Source of the DNA: Kryptolebias marmoratus
Lineage: Eukaryota > Chordata > Actinopteri > Cyprinodontiformes > Rivulidae
DNA length: 64,000 nt
NCBI RefSeq assembly: GCF_001649575.2
Contig: NC_051431.1
Coordinates: forward strand, 5,093,551 to 5,157,550
Direction: 5' to 3'
Part shown: positions 40,801 through 55,800 of the stretch, in pieces
How positions within the stretch are numbered: position 1 is the first letter of the stretch
Layout of the letters: every line of letters starts with the position of its first letter
Program-made: the position numbers and the translations under genes
The notes under the pieces: model-generated
Databases searched by the model: none
What the model was told of the DNA's origin: nothing
The model's input: the letters and a program-made list of their open reading frames with translations, nothing else

Positions 40801-43800
40801 CCCAGCAGCTTATGATAGCACTGCCTGACTATCTGTGCACTTTAACTCTCCAGACATGTCTCTGTTTGGCACCATTATTCACTTAACAAGAATCAGCTCG
40901 CTGCAAGCTCCTCTGTAGACAACATGCAGTTTGTATGTTGGACAAATACCAAGGACATGGTAAGGTAGCAGTAAAATACTGGAGTTAACAAAAACTTGCA
41001 CTTATTTAAAGTATAATAACCATTTCTATTCACAACCAGGATTTTATTTTTCAAAAATATATTACAATAAATACATAATTTCTGGTGCGTGCTCTTTTGG
41101 TTTTGGTCTTGTCAGCATAAAGGACCACAACTACCCAAATGAAAAATATAAAAATACAAGTGGACATTTAAAAAGAGGAAGAAACATACCTTGCTGAAGT
41201 GAAAATTTACCTTATTTATATTACAGTTAGCATTCCTGCTTTGTTATAAAAATAAGTCAGAGTAGAACTGCTGCTCCTCTGAGATTTTTTATTTCCTTTC
41301 TGGCTTGGGAATATCTTGGTATCAAGTTAATTTGACACCCATCAAGTCTTTTATGTTGTGGTATTTTCTTGTTTTAGCTTGTTTTTGTGGGTTATAATGG
41401 TCTGTTTTATTGTATTTATTTTACTGATTAATGTTTTTTTTTCCCCGTTTTCTTTTAACAACTTGTTAAGCACTTCGGTCAACCTTGTTGTTTTTAGTTG
41501 TGATATAGAAATAAAATATACATCGACTTTGGGACCTTCCAGGAGGAGAAGGAGAGTATCACTGGGGAGGGAGAAGTCTGGGTATTCCTCCTGGACCTGT
41601 TGCATCCACAACCCAAACAGAGTTAAGCAAATAAAATGGATGGATGGGTGAATGGTTGTTTGTCTCGTTTGTCTCTATGTGGCCCTGCTTGCGACCTGTC
41701 CAGGGTGTCCCCCGCCTCTCGCACAGTGACTGCTGGGGATAGACACCAGCTCCAAGTGACCCAGAATGGAGAGAGAGGAAGGAAGGAAGGAAGGAAGGAA
41801 GGAAGGAAGGAAGGATGGAAGGATGGAAGGATGGAAGGATGAATGGATGGATGGATGGCCATTTCACTCGTTTTCACATTAGTGCTAAAAATCTATAAAA
41901 CCTTTCTTCTCATTCTGTATTCTTACGTTTTTAGAGCTCAGATAGGGTCACTTCTGGGTTTACATTAAGATGTACACATCAACATCAAAATTCAAATTAA
42001 AAACATTTTAAGACTTTTTTTTGTTTTTACACAGCATAGACTTAAATTTATAACCACAAAAGTTCTGCTTATGTAGTACATATGCATTACAGTACTTTTG
42101 TACTATAATAAGGTTAGTACATTACATGTGAGCATTTACAAGTTGTGTGAGTGTGCGCTAATGTTTCATATACACATGTAAAAATGTGAGACTGGTCCTC
42201 TGTGTCCTGTCACAGTTTTACTCTGTTAGTTCATACCTTCTTACCAATGTCAGACCTTGGATCTCTGTGATAGAAATGAATGTCTTTTGATCATTTCCCT
42301 GCTATGTTTCTCCCACTTTCCTTTTCGTCCTCTCATCAGCTTAATTTCTTTTTGAGAAACTGTCACAGGAGACAACCCCTTTGATGCAAGCAAAGTTTAT
42401 CAAAGGGTTTTGGAGCAGCTAATTATTCATCATGCTTTCTTAATATCACATCTTTGACATTATAACACTCAAACAAATCTCTACATGTGACATGTTCCCG
42501 AGGAGAGCAACCGAAAAAAAAAATTTCACTTGGGGAATTTTAGTCTTTAACTCAAAAGTCTTTTTCTTTTTTGTTACTTGAATAAACTGTAATTGTTCAA
42601 TAGCAGTACTTGATGTATGAAAAAAGCCCCAGAAGAGATCAAGCTATCAGCTCACTCAGATGGAGGAAGTTGAAGCATTATCCACATAAGGAGAATTGTG
42701 TATTTCACTGAGCTTCATGAAGAGTTGTTCAAATGATTACTCTTTGAATATAACTAAAGGTTAAATTAAACAAGTCAGAGCACTGATATTCTATAAGAAA
42801 AAAATCCTACTTATAAAACCCCAAAAACATAACAGTAAAACTAATATTATCAGGAAAATGTAAGTTTACTAGCATTATGTACATTTTAAATAGACTTGTA
42901 TACACATACAGCATATTCACAAACATTTTTGGGAAGTGTTAAAAAAAAGACTTGTGATGTGATAAAGCTTTAAAAAAAATAACACTAAATGTTATTATTT
43001 ATCACTTAAGTGTCATATAGAGTGTACTGCAGTAAGAAGCAAGTTGTTCTTGCTTCTGCCATTAAAGTAGGTACATGTCAGGCAAGTTGATCTGCAATGT
43101 GCCTTAAATTTATTATGGAAGTTGGCTCATTAAGTTGTCATTCTCTTCGTGCCCCAGACTGACTTTATGCTAAAATCAGAGCTTTATTGGAACCATGTTG
43201 TTACTTGCTGGACACTTTATTCTTTCTGTGTCTCTGGATACTTCTTTATTATTCTGTTTGTGTTTACTGCGATACTATAGAGTGAATTTGTGACACATCA
43301 CATGTTTTCGTAATGGTATTGTGCAACAGAGCATTGAGAAGTTGACTAATTCTGACCAAATCTCAAAAGCCATTTCCAGAAATGCAGCCATAAGGTTGCT
43401 AAGAGCATTCATCTTATTTCACTGTTCCCCAGGGGCCACTCCTGCTTCCACTGCTCTCTAGTCCTGTTGTAAACAAAATCTGTTTGGTGTCAGGTTATGA
43501 TCTTGTTGCACAACTTCCTCTTTCTTCTTCAAACAAACATCCTGACAGTTTATTTCAGAACTTTTTGCATTAATACGAATGAATTGTTGAGTCAATAAAA
43601 TCCAGTCTAGCTTTTTTTTCTCAATGTGACCCCAAACCATGACACTACTACCACTCATGTTCCATTACCTTTTTTACCAAACACCTTCTCTTTTAAACAT
43701 CAAAGTTAAGTCATCATTTTCAACAAAACATGTTCCCACCAGTAATCTCACTTATCTATATCCTAAAAAAGTTTTAGAAACTGGGCCTTAGATCTAATCT

Positions 43801-46800
43801 ATTTTTTCGCAATTCAAACTTTCAATAGTTCCTTTTTTTCCTTTCTTCTTTCTTACATTTTTGTCTTGACTGGTGATTTTGAGTAATTTTTCTTTGTCCC
43901 ACCTCCACAAATTGTTGTTGTAAGATTTAAACTTTGATATATTCTTGATTCAATTAAACATGATGAATCTAATTACATTGTTTAAAAAAAACTGTCCAAT
44001 TTAATTTATGTCTCCAGTTAAGAGAAAAGAAGGTCATTTAGTTTTGGCCATAAGTCTTCTAAATAAAATCACTTTCAGATTATGTTTTCCAAGTGTACAA
44101 GAGTTTCACAATTTCTGGCTGTTCTTAGATTGTTTCATATTTTTCTTGATGAATTTAACACTTAGTGCAGCTTTTGTTTGGTTGACCACAAACATTTTGC
44201 CCTGAATGTTGGATTTTATGAAGTTCTGCAGATGAGCTTGGACAGGAAATTACAAAACACTTCTTTACTTTGTGCCTTTGCTCTATGTACATGCTTAAAA
44301 TGCTTCTTAAATTTATATATTTCAGTTAGATCTTCTTTTATTATATCAGTTAGTTTTGTTTACAAATATAAAAGATATCTTCTTTGGATTAAACAACAAT
44401 GATACCTTCAACCTCCATGGAAAAGCTTTCTCATCGTTCTGTACAACCTGGTTACGATTTGTGTAACGTCTAGCAGGATCTATGCTGTTCTTATTTTTTT
44501 GTTTTGAGGAAGCCTGTTTTTATCTACATCGATTTTCTTTTGATAACATATGAAAGGACCCCAAAAACAGGGCTGAGGAGATGAGAGTAAGCCTTGACCA
44601 GATTTGCGAACACGGGGTGTCAGGGTTACATGGTGCGCTCTAAAGCCTACCAAGACACAAGGATGCTCCTGACTTTGCTGGCTAGATCTAATTATGAGCA
44701 TCCACAGTCTGTGGAGTGATGGATTCTGGGAGGATATAGAGAGTTTATTATTGCTCCGTAACAAGGAAGCTAGAGAACTGACAAATGCATTAAAAAGACA
44801 GGAGAAAAGAAGTTTGCAGACTTTGAAAGCATTAGTTGTTAAATAAAACATGGGTGGTGTGGGCACCTTTTGCAGCCCCCACAGTGGCTTGTGTCTGATT
44901 ATTCTTGTCATAACCAGGTAGGTGTGAGGAGGAGGAGGAGACAAAGCTGCTTTTTTTTTGCAAGACTATTGCCTCACTGTAAAATTTCTATGAAACAGCC
45001 TATAAAGGAAATGCAGAAAGATCCCCACAAGGATCCTTCTCTCCTTGTCAACTCCATTCTTGTGACTTCCCCATTATTCCAAACTGGTGCCAAAATTACC
45101 AGATGTCTAGTGAACTAGACTTTACATTTTGGCCAAGAGGGACAGCAGTGACACGCTCATGTTTTAATCAACAAGAATTCTAAAAAATTATCATCAGATT
45201 GGAGGAGTCAGACAAGCATAGAATCGAGGACAAGACCTTTAGATGGAAGTAAAAGAGTTAATCTGCTGCTAAATGCGAAAACAAAGAAAAAGAATGAGTA
45301 AGAAAACTGTCAAGAATAAATATTGGGGATCAAGCAGGGTGGTGGAGTGCCATAAAGACAGAGCTCGGCATTCAAGCACGAGGTTGTTGCGAAACATCTG
45401 CTAGATCGGTAAGTTTACACTTTTTATCTGCATACTTTACTCAACAAATCAACCTAAAATTGCTCTTCTGTGGACATCGCTATCGTTGACCTATTTTCTG
45501 TCAATTCAGCTGTTTCTGTAGGCGAACAAACACATGTGGTAGTTTGCACCCGTTCACAAATTTTGCTTATTTTAATTTATGGACACATTAACCAGCAATA
45601 TGAGAAAAAGACTGCAGATTCTATCACATTGCAATCAGTGCCGTTAACTGATGAAGCTTGAGGTAAAATGACAGATCGAGGATCAGTGTCTTGGTGAGAG
45701 AGGACAAAGGTTTGAAAACACTAAGTGACAGAATCCTAAATAACTCTGAATTGATGTGGTTAATAAGAGCTAAGGTTCACGAAATTAAATTTTGATGTGT
45801 TAATGTTCTCTGTCCAACGTCTTGTACAGAATTATATCCTTTTCCCATTAACTGCAACACGTCCAGTATTGATCTGGAGAGGTTCAAGTTGAGTTCAGAT
45901 AAACAAACACCTCATCAGGTGTGCTGTCAAATCTGGGTTAGCTTTAAATAAGTTGGGCAGTGCTTCAAGATAATTATGAAGTTAATAATAGTAATAATAA
46001 TAATAACAATAATAAACCCACAAACACTACAAAAGAAGATTATTTCTGTCCAGTTTGATTCATGGATATTATTATCCTCATGCAATAATTGGGTCAACTA
46101 ACTCATCCATGTGTGTCTTGGTGGTCATTCTTACTCATTCTTCTCCTGCTGAATCATAACTGTCTTATTGGAATTCAGCATTCAAGTAAAAGAAAAAAGT
46201 TTCTGAAAATTGGGCAAAACTGAAGATCCTCAAGCATGAAATCCACATCAGTGTTTGTTTTAAATTTCAAGCACAGATCCATTTAAGGCTGTTAGCTTTA
46301 AGCAGTTCACATGATGAAGGCCCAGCAGTTCGTTTTCTCAGATAGTTTACACCCCCACATGATGCAAGTTTAAGAGGCACGCACATGAAAAGGTAAGTTC
46401 CGACAGCATGAATAATGCAGTGTTTGCCAAAGCATCTAAAAAAAAAAAGAAAAAGAAAAACTGTAGATATCAGATTCCCATGTTGCCTAATAACTCCAGG
46501 ATAACTGCCAGCACGAACAGAGGAAAAATGCAGAAAAGCCAAATTTAATACTCACAAACAAAACCTAATAACATGGAGACTACAAACAACAGTTACCATC
46601 CCCTGATGGATGAACCTTTCCTCGATGTATATAGTCATATTTGATTGTTTCTTATTCTTAAATTAAAAGGTTGAAAGGAAGCTAATCAATTGTATAGTGG
46701 CGTGGTTAATCTGAGAGCCCCAGACCAGGGAGATAGTGGCATTTCGCCAAGAAAGCAGCACTCTTTCATGCCAATAAACTTAAACCTCATTAGAATGGCT

Positions 46801-49800
46801 TTAAAAGATTCTCTCACTGCAAACCACATTTCAGGCCAATTAAACTGATTTGTGATATAAAACATTGAACATAAAAAGAAGAAAACATTAATATGCCGAC
46901 AGCTATTTCATCAGATTTCGTGTCTGCTTCCAGCGCTTACAAAATGACTTTGCAACATTGAAACTACAGAACTAAAACACTCCAAAACAAAGCATATTCT
47001 CCACAAATAGGCAGAAAATAAAAGTGGTGCTACCCAAAAATAAATAAATAAATAAATAAATAACATTAACAGATTTATTTTCCACTTACCATCCAGCAAG
47101 AGCTGACTTTATTATGTAAGAACTAGAAATTTTGAAGAGTGTAAGAAGTTCATACATTTTGATGTATGAACTAGTCCAGATTGAGCCACGTGTTTTAAAA
47201 CATAGCTTGAATGCTTTATTTCAAAGCTGTGTAACAAGATAAAGAACCAAAAAAATTTGAATGAAATATTAGTAAGGGGGCTGGCATCCCTAATAAAAGG
47301 TATGCTGATGTATTACAGTTGATCAAAGAGGGAAAAGAAAATCTATTCAGATGCAATTAATTTCATAAACAAATTAGTTAATAGAATGTAAGGCTAATTT
47401 AAAGCATGTATCGTTGTATTTAGTAATATAATTATTATGAGTCCTGCTGCTGTCAGTCAAAAATGACTCCTGATTATTCTATCAGAAATTTGAAGCACGA
47501 CGGACTACAGTCATTCACTTTGTCAACTGAAAAAGTATTTGAGTAAGATTGACTAAGTATGTTGTTTTTTGAACCTAGTCCAATAAAGCAAATGGCTTGA
47601 AAATAGATTAAATTAATGTAACAGATGATTTGTTTTCAGGTGGATTCCTCCATATTCCTCCATGTATTAGAGATGTTTCTGCTCCATAAAACCCACGAGT
47701 TAACAGAGCCAAAAGTAGTCTGGTAAAAGTTTAAAACGTGCTTCATTCTGGAGCTGTGAAAAAAAAAAAAAACATGTCCGTTAATGTTTCCTTTGAAGTT
47801 GAATTTTTCTAAATAGTTAATGTTGCTCAGCTGCTTCTTCCAAATGTCTGAAGAGATAATCCTCCTGTAGATAGAGCTGTGTTTGCTGGCTGTGGCATGG
47901 AACAAATCAATGTCAGGGTACTTTCTTAACGCATTAAAAACTTAATTTCCCTTTTATTCTATTTCTTTTTAAACTATATGGTTATGTTTACAGTACAACG
48001 CAACGGACAACAACTCTGTTTTATGCAGGGGATGAAGGTAGGGAGGGAGTATATTTTTTAATCCTCTAGGAATGAACACATAAGCCTTAGTGTGCATAGC
48101 ATATGAATGATGTCTGCATCCTATTTTAGTATGCTGGTGTCAGGATCTCTGAGATGTGGTTTGGAGGCTTTTACTTGACCCTGCAGTCTACATGTCCTGG
48201 TAAACATTCATTTAAAGTTTGCAAGAGAAGGATTTGACTGAAGACTGATCAGAATTGATCAGAATCAATAATAGCTTCAGCAATATATATATATTCTTGA
48301 TTTTGTTTTTGCTCAAAAAAAGTTAGCTTTTTTGTTTCCATGTTTTTTCTTTTCCTTTTTGAGTTTGTTGACAGTACAGACAATATGAATTTGGGAACAA
48401 CAAAGAAAAATGTTCATCCAAACTTTTATTTGTTTTGTTTTCGGAGTTATTCCTGGTGTCATCTCATCACCACCCACAGCTCCTTTTGATGTTTTTTCGC
48501 TGTGACCAGTTCCTCAAAAAGCCTACGTTTGTGTATTGCTTTGAGGGACAATAGTGTCCATCAACAGCACACTCAACAGTCATTTAGTATGCATGCTGAG
48601 ATTTCTGAGTACGCTTAATTTTGCCACTTCTTCAGTGTGAATATACAACAACCTCCAAAACATGTTAGAATTAGTATGCAGAATTGGATGATGATACAGT
48701 ATGGGTTGTAAGAAAAGTGCTTTAGACTCAACGACAACAGCCCTGGATCTGTAATTGTAGTGTGCTCCAAAGCTTAGGACTCAGTAACATTCAACAAAAC
48801 ATGACCTTTGATGAGTCAAAAGTGTCACGATGGAGATATTTACCAGCATTGAGTTGGAGCGACCGTTGAAGGGCTGGGCCTCGGTGAAGAACTCTGTGTT
48901 GTGGTCAAGCCGTCCGTGCCCTCCGTACAGAGTTTCATCTGAATCCAGCTTGATTTTATATCTGACAAAGACTGAGGTTAAGGTGCAACAGCAGAGGAGA
49001 ACTAGCTTAAGAGATTGGAAACAAAAAAAGATGAAAAAGGGAGAAGGTTTATCAGCAGTGCAGACTTGGTTTAAAGGTGCTCAGGTGGTGTATACTTCAT
49101 GAAATCCTCTCATCCATCAGCATTCATCGCCTTCACAAAGCTTTAAAAAGTGACAGTTCAAAACCCAAACACTTTAAAGGGATAGTCTGGTCATTCTTGG
49201 AGTGATGTTTTGTCAAATCGTTAATAATAGTACCTTATCAACCATGACATCAGGTATAGAGCATGGAGTATGGAGACATGTTTAGTCTTTGTTCAAACTA
49301 CGCTAATGAATAGTCAAACAATGGCCCTTTTTTTTGTACGTTTGCTTTCCAGGCTTAAAAACAGGTCTTTCTCAAAAACGACATACTGGTGTAAAAAACG
49401 CTTATATTAGCTAATATCTAACCATTCATTTCAGTTACTGCTGTTTTCTCAACCAAACCACATCTGTGCTACTACGTATGTGTGTTGAGCCGACAGGGCT
49501 GAGGCTGCTGAATGTATCAGTCCGCTCGAAGTTAAGTAAACATTTGGACTGACTCGAAGCGCTGATCACGAGGACGGACATTTGCAGCCTCAGCAGCATA
49601 AACATCAGCCTATGTATGGCCAGCAAACACACATTGGCGTAATATGGCTTTCGTTTTTGAAATAGACTTTTCTTATAAACCTGAAAAAAGATTAAAAAAA
49701 ACAAACAAAACAAAAACAGACCTTTATTTGACTACCCAATAACCTTACCTAAATGAAGACTTCTGCCCTTCTTTTCTCTATACTCTGTGCTCTATAACTG

Positions 49801-52800
49801 ATGTCATGGCTGATAAGGAACTATTAGACAAAACATTTAAAAAAATACCAGACTGCCCCCTTAATGTCTTAAATGAACCGAGAGCAAATAAGTAATGTAC
49901 ATGAGGCTCAACCATGTATTCAGTACATTCTTTCTAATTTGGCGCATAAATAATGAATGATTATGAATCCAAATGAAAGACAACAGATGCTACTGGTAGG
50001 ACCTTTTCACATCCTGTTTTTCTTGACAGACTTGACAGAAGAAAAGACTTAACATCAAATGTAGAACAAAACCACTCCAGTATTATCAACAAAATTCTGC
50101 GTATAACTCTGAGAAAAAAAAAATACACAGCATCCAACTTAGTAGTTTGCAAAAGTAAAGTACAAACACGATTAGTCTGAAGAGCTGCATAAATTTGAGT
50201 CGAACATCAGTTTCACAAAAATATTTCAAAAGAGCTCAAAAATAATGTTAAAGCTCATTAGTCTGGAAAAACTCAACCGTTCACTGAATTTGACACTTAA
50301 AAGATGTTAGATTGGGTCACTTTTCTTAACAGATACGTAACCCAACAAAATAATCTTTTTGTCTTGTTTGTTTACTACGGTTGTTTTCGCTTTTTACACA
50401 TGTGAAAATCTCACGTTATTTAGGTTGTATTTATGCAGAAATATGGAACATTTTCCAAGCTTCAAAGCACTACTGCACCTGTAGGCATCCACCTGCTGAG
50501 GTCTGGTATTATCCAGTCAAGTGCTGTATAATTTCTGTCCATCTAAATACCACAATTTCTCCTGTTTATCCCATACAAACACCATTTTTACTGTAGATCA
50601 AATGCAACGTGCATTTGTAATTCTCATTATTATTTATTATTTGATATTTAATTGGTTCACTCTTTTAAGAAAGAGAAAATAAATTAGGTCTGATTCAAGG
50701 TTAGAAAACAATAATTAATGTCAAGCGAGGGTTGGGGGCTGTGTGCGGCATTAAGGACGTTAAACAGGAGAAAATGTGAATGCCTTTGATCATGTATGGA
50801 AAGGATGTATATACTTTATGTTTGGATGGGGGAATAATGCCATCCCTCCTTGCTGTCACTTTTTCTTGATTTTTTTTTTCTTTACTTGCACTATCTTTCT
50901 TTTCTGCATCTGAACAAGGATGCACAGATACTGAAGAGGAGACTGATGGCAGCTTCTATAATGTGGCTCTCATGAATTGTGTGCATTCTGACAAAGGGAC
51001 CATGATAGAGAGACACAGCATGAAATATGTAAATCACGCCATATGCTGCGGTGAAGGCTTCAGGATATAACCACCTTTTTATGAAAGCCTATGATAAAAT
51101 AGATGAAATGAACAATTCTGTCCTTCAGCTCGGTGAAATGTAGAAAATTGTCAAATGTGATATCAAAATTGCTAAGAAAGAACCCAAAAAGCCTATTTGC
51201 AAATGCTATTCTTCGAGAACTTTTTTAAAAAAAAAAAAAACCTCCATGCTTGACATAACTATGGTCTCCAGCTTTTGTCTTGTGAAAAACCCCAAAAGAT
51301 GGGTGTCAGAATCAATTTCTGGTTAATGTCCCAGAAGATTTTTAGGACACCATCAAAGATGGACTTATCCTTGTCAAAGACCACTTGTATTTCCTAAAAC
51401 AACCCAACAGATAAAAGTTTATTCTTGCTAAAAGCAGTCAGGAATGTTGGGTATGATTGGTCTTTTTTTTACAGCACATGATTTAATCCTGTCTACAGGA
51501 GGAGAGGCAGGAAAGAGGCCAGACATTCAAACCGTACTCTAATTGCTTGTGTGAACAATCATCTCATCTTCTGGTGTTTCAGTTTGATTCTCCAACACTT
51601 TCTCCTTCTGCCCCAGAGAAGAAAAAAATTCTGCTTTTGCTCCGAGCACATCTGCTTTGACTGTGATGATTAAAAAGAAGTTCTTCCTTGCATGTACAAC
51701 ATAGATGACAGAAAATAAAAATTATTTTGCTGCATTTGTGGATGATTTATTTAAAAAAAATCAAATTAAACTCAGAAGCAACATGATTCTTTTAAAATGA
51801 AAAAATAATAAGAAAAATAGTTTTCTGTCCATGTTTGAATTTGTAATTATTACTGCCATTTTCTTCCCATAGAAACTCAGCCTGGACCATCATTCTGTCT
51901 CTTCCTGTCCTCTCCATCCATCCTGAGCCTGGTTCTGTTGAAGGTTTCCTCCTGTTAAACAGTGAGTCATTCTCTTCCACTGTCACAAACATGTTGCTTA
52001 GTTTGGGGGGATTGCAATGAAGTGAAGATTTGACCAAATCTGCTGGCTTCATTAGATGGGAAACGTTTTACGAATTGGCATTTCATAATGTACTGTAGAT
52101 GAATGTAGTGTATTGAATTCACTGCAATTGAATTTTAATCTGACTTGAATAAACTTGTTATTTTTGTTTAATTGTGCCCTGAGGTAACCTTTTATATGAA
52201 TTGGCACTATTTAAATAAACTGAACAGAATTTTCAAGCAGATCATTGCCCTGACCATCACACCATCTCTGCCATCATGCCTTTATCCCATTGGTGCGGTT
52301 CTTCTGCCAAATCTACTAAAGTAAAACAATGTACACAAAGCCAGATGTCCACGTGATGTGAAAGAAAACATGGGTTTTACAGAGCTTCTGCAGAGAACAG
52401 GGGTTAGAGCTCCATAAGGGGCCCATGCATCCTCAACTACAGCACACTGCAATGTGTGTTCTTCCACCCTACCCATTTTTTCTTTTTTAAGCATTAATTT
52501 TTAACAACTCAGTACTATAGAATAACATCTGTAATAGGCAAGCCTTTCCTCTCAAAAACCTTGAGCTTCTTTGACCCTATCATTGGATCACTGGCTGTCC
52601 GATTCTTTGTAGGAACTAACCACAGCATGAGGGAATATCCCCCAAGAACTGCCTGTTTTGTAGAAGTTCTGATCCACTCATCTAGCTGTCGCAATTTGGC
52701 CCCTGTCAAAGTCCCTCAGATTCTTCCACTGGCCCATTTTTCCTGCTTTCAACACATCAAATTCAAGAACTGACTGTTCACTCACTGCAAAATATATCCC

Positions 52801-55800
52801 ACCCCCTGACAGGTGCCACTGTAATGAAATAATCAATGTTATTCACTCCACCTGTCAGTGGTTTTAATATTGGGGCTGGCTGTTCCATGCATGTGTGTGT
52901 GCGCGTGTGTGTGCACGTGTGTGTACGTGCATATGCGTGTGTGTGTGTGTGTGCGCCTGTAACTCAAAGTACTGGAAATGAGGCATAGTTACAGTAATTT
53001 AGAGTTCCCTGGCAAACTTCTCTGTGAGGAAGTGAGAACCAGCACAAATTGGTAGTTGGAAGGTTTTGAGCGATTACGTCTTTGTTAGTGGCTACAGACT
53101 GCTGCGGCGACAGCTTGCAGTTTAGCTGTGAAACACTGTGATCAATATGGCTGTTGTGAATAAAGAGGAAGATTAAAGAACACAATCAGTTTTACCCAAT
53201 GACCAGAAAGAAAAGAAGGCAGTCCAAAGCTTGATGATTAGAGTCATTGATGACCTGAAAACAATCTTGCCATGACCACAATTGTGGACCTATAGCCACC
53301 ACTTAGTTTCTCCATTAGCTTTTTTTTTCCCAGGCTGTATGAAAGTAATAGCATTCTGTCGTGGGCAAACAAGAGTTAAGTGAGCTGTGTGTGCACATCT
53401 GAAGAATGTGGCATGGCCTTGTGAGCATTCTAAATCTGTGTCTAGCCATTTTAGAGTCAACATCACCCTGCTTTCTGATCAGCCAGTGTTAAGTTACATC
53501 AGAGAGAAAGAAACAGAGGAGGCAGTTTCTGTCACAAGCAAATAACAGACAGATCAAACCAGCAAGCAGTGCAAACAAGACTATAAAAATATGGAAATAA
53601 ATTAGAAACAAAATAAAGGTCTAGCAGTCCTTGAAGGAATGCATTTCATCTACCACACCAAGTTTCAGCTCAGTATCATTCAAATTACTCAGGTAAAGCC
53701 AATTCTGTGTAGGCTAAGAGTGATTAGCTGTAGTGGCCATCTTAAATGGTTCATGAAGTATTTTGCTATCAGTCAAGCACAGTTGACTTCAACAGTTAAT
53801 GCCAAGGTTCAAAGCAAATATGTTGCCCAATGTGTCATCCTCAAAGTATGTGTTGGGGATGATCCTCAGCTACTAGCACACCTTTTATATCTGTAAAACC
53901 TGGCTGAGTTAAAGCCGTTTTTCTGTTTTTTATATGTCAACCTAATGATTACTTTCTTAAAGTTTTGTTAAAATCCTTTCAGTGGTTCACGAGATATTCT
54001 GCTAACAATCAGACAGAGAAACCTGAAAAAGTTAACTGCAAAATTTTAAACACAGATGTTGTGCAGTTTTTTGCTCAGAGTATTGGTTGGGGATCAGTCT
54101 CAGCTACTACCACGCCAAATTTAAGCTCAATATCTATAAAATTATCTAGGTTATAGTCATTTATGTTTTTTAAGTTCACTTGGCTGTAGTGGCCATCTTG
54201 AATCGGGATCACTCATAATAATAATAATAATAATAATAAGCTGTAGTTGTCGACCCAATAATTTCTTTATAAAAGTTTCATTAAAATCTGTTCAATGATT
54301 CATGAGATATTCTGCTAACGGTGAAGATAAACAAGCACACACATGCCCAAAAACATTATTCCTCTGCCTCCATGGATCACTACAATTTTAAAGGTACAAT
54401 TTTAAGTAATTAAGTTTGGCTTTTACTTGTATTTTCACACTAACTGACCAGGAAATGAGCATACTGTCTTCTTCCTGTCAAACTTATCTTGGTACAATCG
54501 TTTCGTGCAGCTTTAGTTGCATATAGGATAATTACGCCTGTGAGTGCAGCCCATCTCGAATCATCTTACAGCGCCCCGCAGAGAGCTGCTTAAAAATAGA
54601 TAAAGGCTGCATATTTTCCTTTTAGATACCTTATCTAAAAAAATAGATGATATTGGAGTACATTATTTTTTTATGCACAGTGGTGCCTATTTTGATCAAA
54701 ATTCTAGTTGAGTTTGTGACACCACATCTATAGCTGCATTATTGTGCACGGCGTGCCGGGAAGGGCTCAGACAGCAAAGGAGAATGATAACCTGACACAA
54801 TCGCAGCTGCCTATTGGAACGGTGTAAATCAAAGAGCAATCTGCCCCAACAGGTACAGCTTTCATGACGGGATCCAGCTGGGATTTCAAATACTCTAACC
54901 AGCCAGATAAAGACCACTGCCTGAAGATCGTGTCCACCACGAGTCACACAGAAAATAAGAAAAGAAGTTGATGTGTTGAGAGTGCCGTGAAAAATGTAAT
55001 GATGACTGCATTTTAATGAGCGATGTGTTGTACTGTGAGCTACTCCGCTTTACTTTTTTTTCTTTTTTCGTTACGGAGACAAAAAAAAAAAAAAGACGTT
55101 GGAAAGATGACGTGAAAAAGAAAGAACAGAAAACATTATGCAGAGGCCAAACAATCACGGAACGGCTGACTAAAGGATGAGTCTAAAAGATTATACAGAC
55201 GCTGCTACTAATTGTGTTCCTGTTTATATTTCTGGAGGTTTTTCAAACTTTACTTCTGCATATTTTGGGCTATTTTAGCTGTCACATATCAAAACATTTA
55301 GCTCATTCAGGAGAAGGCTATTAAGTTTGTTTACAAATATTTCCCCATAGAAATACAGTGAGATCTCTTTACATCATTCAGAAATACTTTTTTTCTTGGA
55401 AATCTGAATCTGAATATTTGCTCTGTTTTTGTCTGTTTGGGCTACTTTTAGTTTTAGTTAGTTTAGTTTTTAGTTTTTAGTTTTTACTTTTGCAAATTTT
55501 ATCTTTTAGATGGCTTTTTGCTAGTTTTAGCTTTCAGTTAGTGTTTTCCTACATTTAACTAGTGTTCTCTAGTTTTAACTTAACTAGTGTTCTGCTATAT
55601 TTGGCTTTTAGCTAGTGCTATGCTTCCTTTAGCTTTAACAACTTAATTTTAGTTTCCAACGCAGCTTTTAGCAAAGTCTCTTAGCACTCAGCATTCATTC
55701 ATAATTCCTCTAGTTCATTTTCAGAGTTCCTGGTTTAAATTTAAAAGACTGAAAATGCAGCTTTTATTTTCTTAACAATTGCAACAGTGGATTCTCTTCA

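Larger units (their letters stand above)
37864..48843. other. gbe1 last intron (about 11.0 kb)
   Basis: No exon recognised inside. It holds a chance-like 122-codon plus-strand frame (39909-40277), a teleost repeat with GGAA/GGAT tracts (41640-41860), a small repeat shared with 14240-14320 at 45478-45550, and an (AAAT)n tract (47038-47063). The remainder (38200-39900, 40300-41600, 41900-45400, 45600-48800) is AT-rich with nothing I can identify. Confidence 0.55.

Noticed and set aside
44480..44944. 154-codon minus frame and a 48-codon plus frame (44694-44840) in the gbe1 intron
   Set aside because: No recognisable domain, no splice context, and both overlap on opposite strands; likely chance.
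46267..46542. Exon-like segment with a strong pyrimidine tract and AG near 46440 (minus)
   Set aside because: The following sequence does not continue the gbe1 protein; the true last exon was found at 37801-37863.
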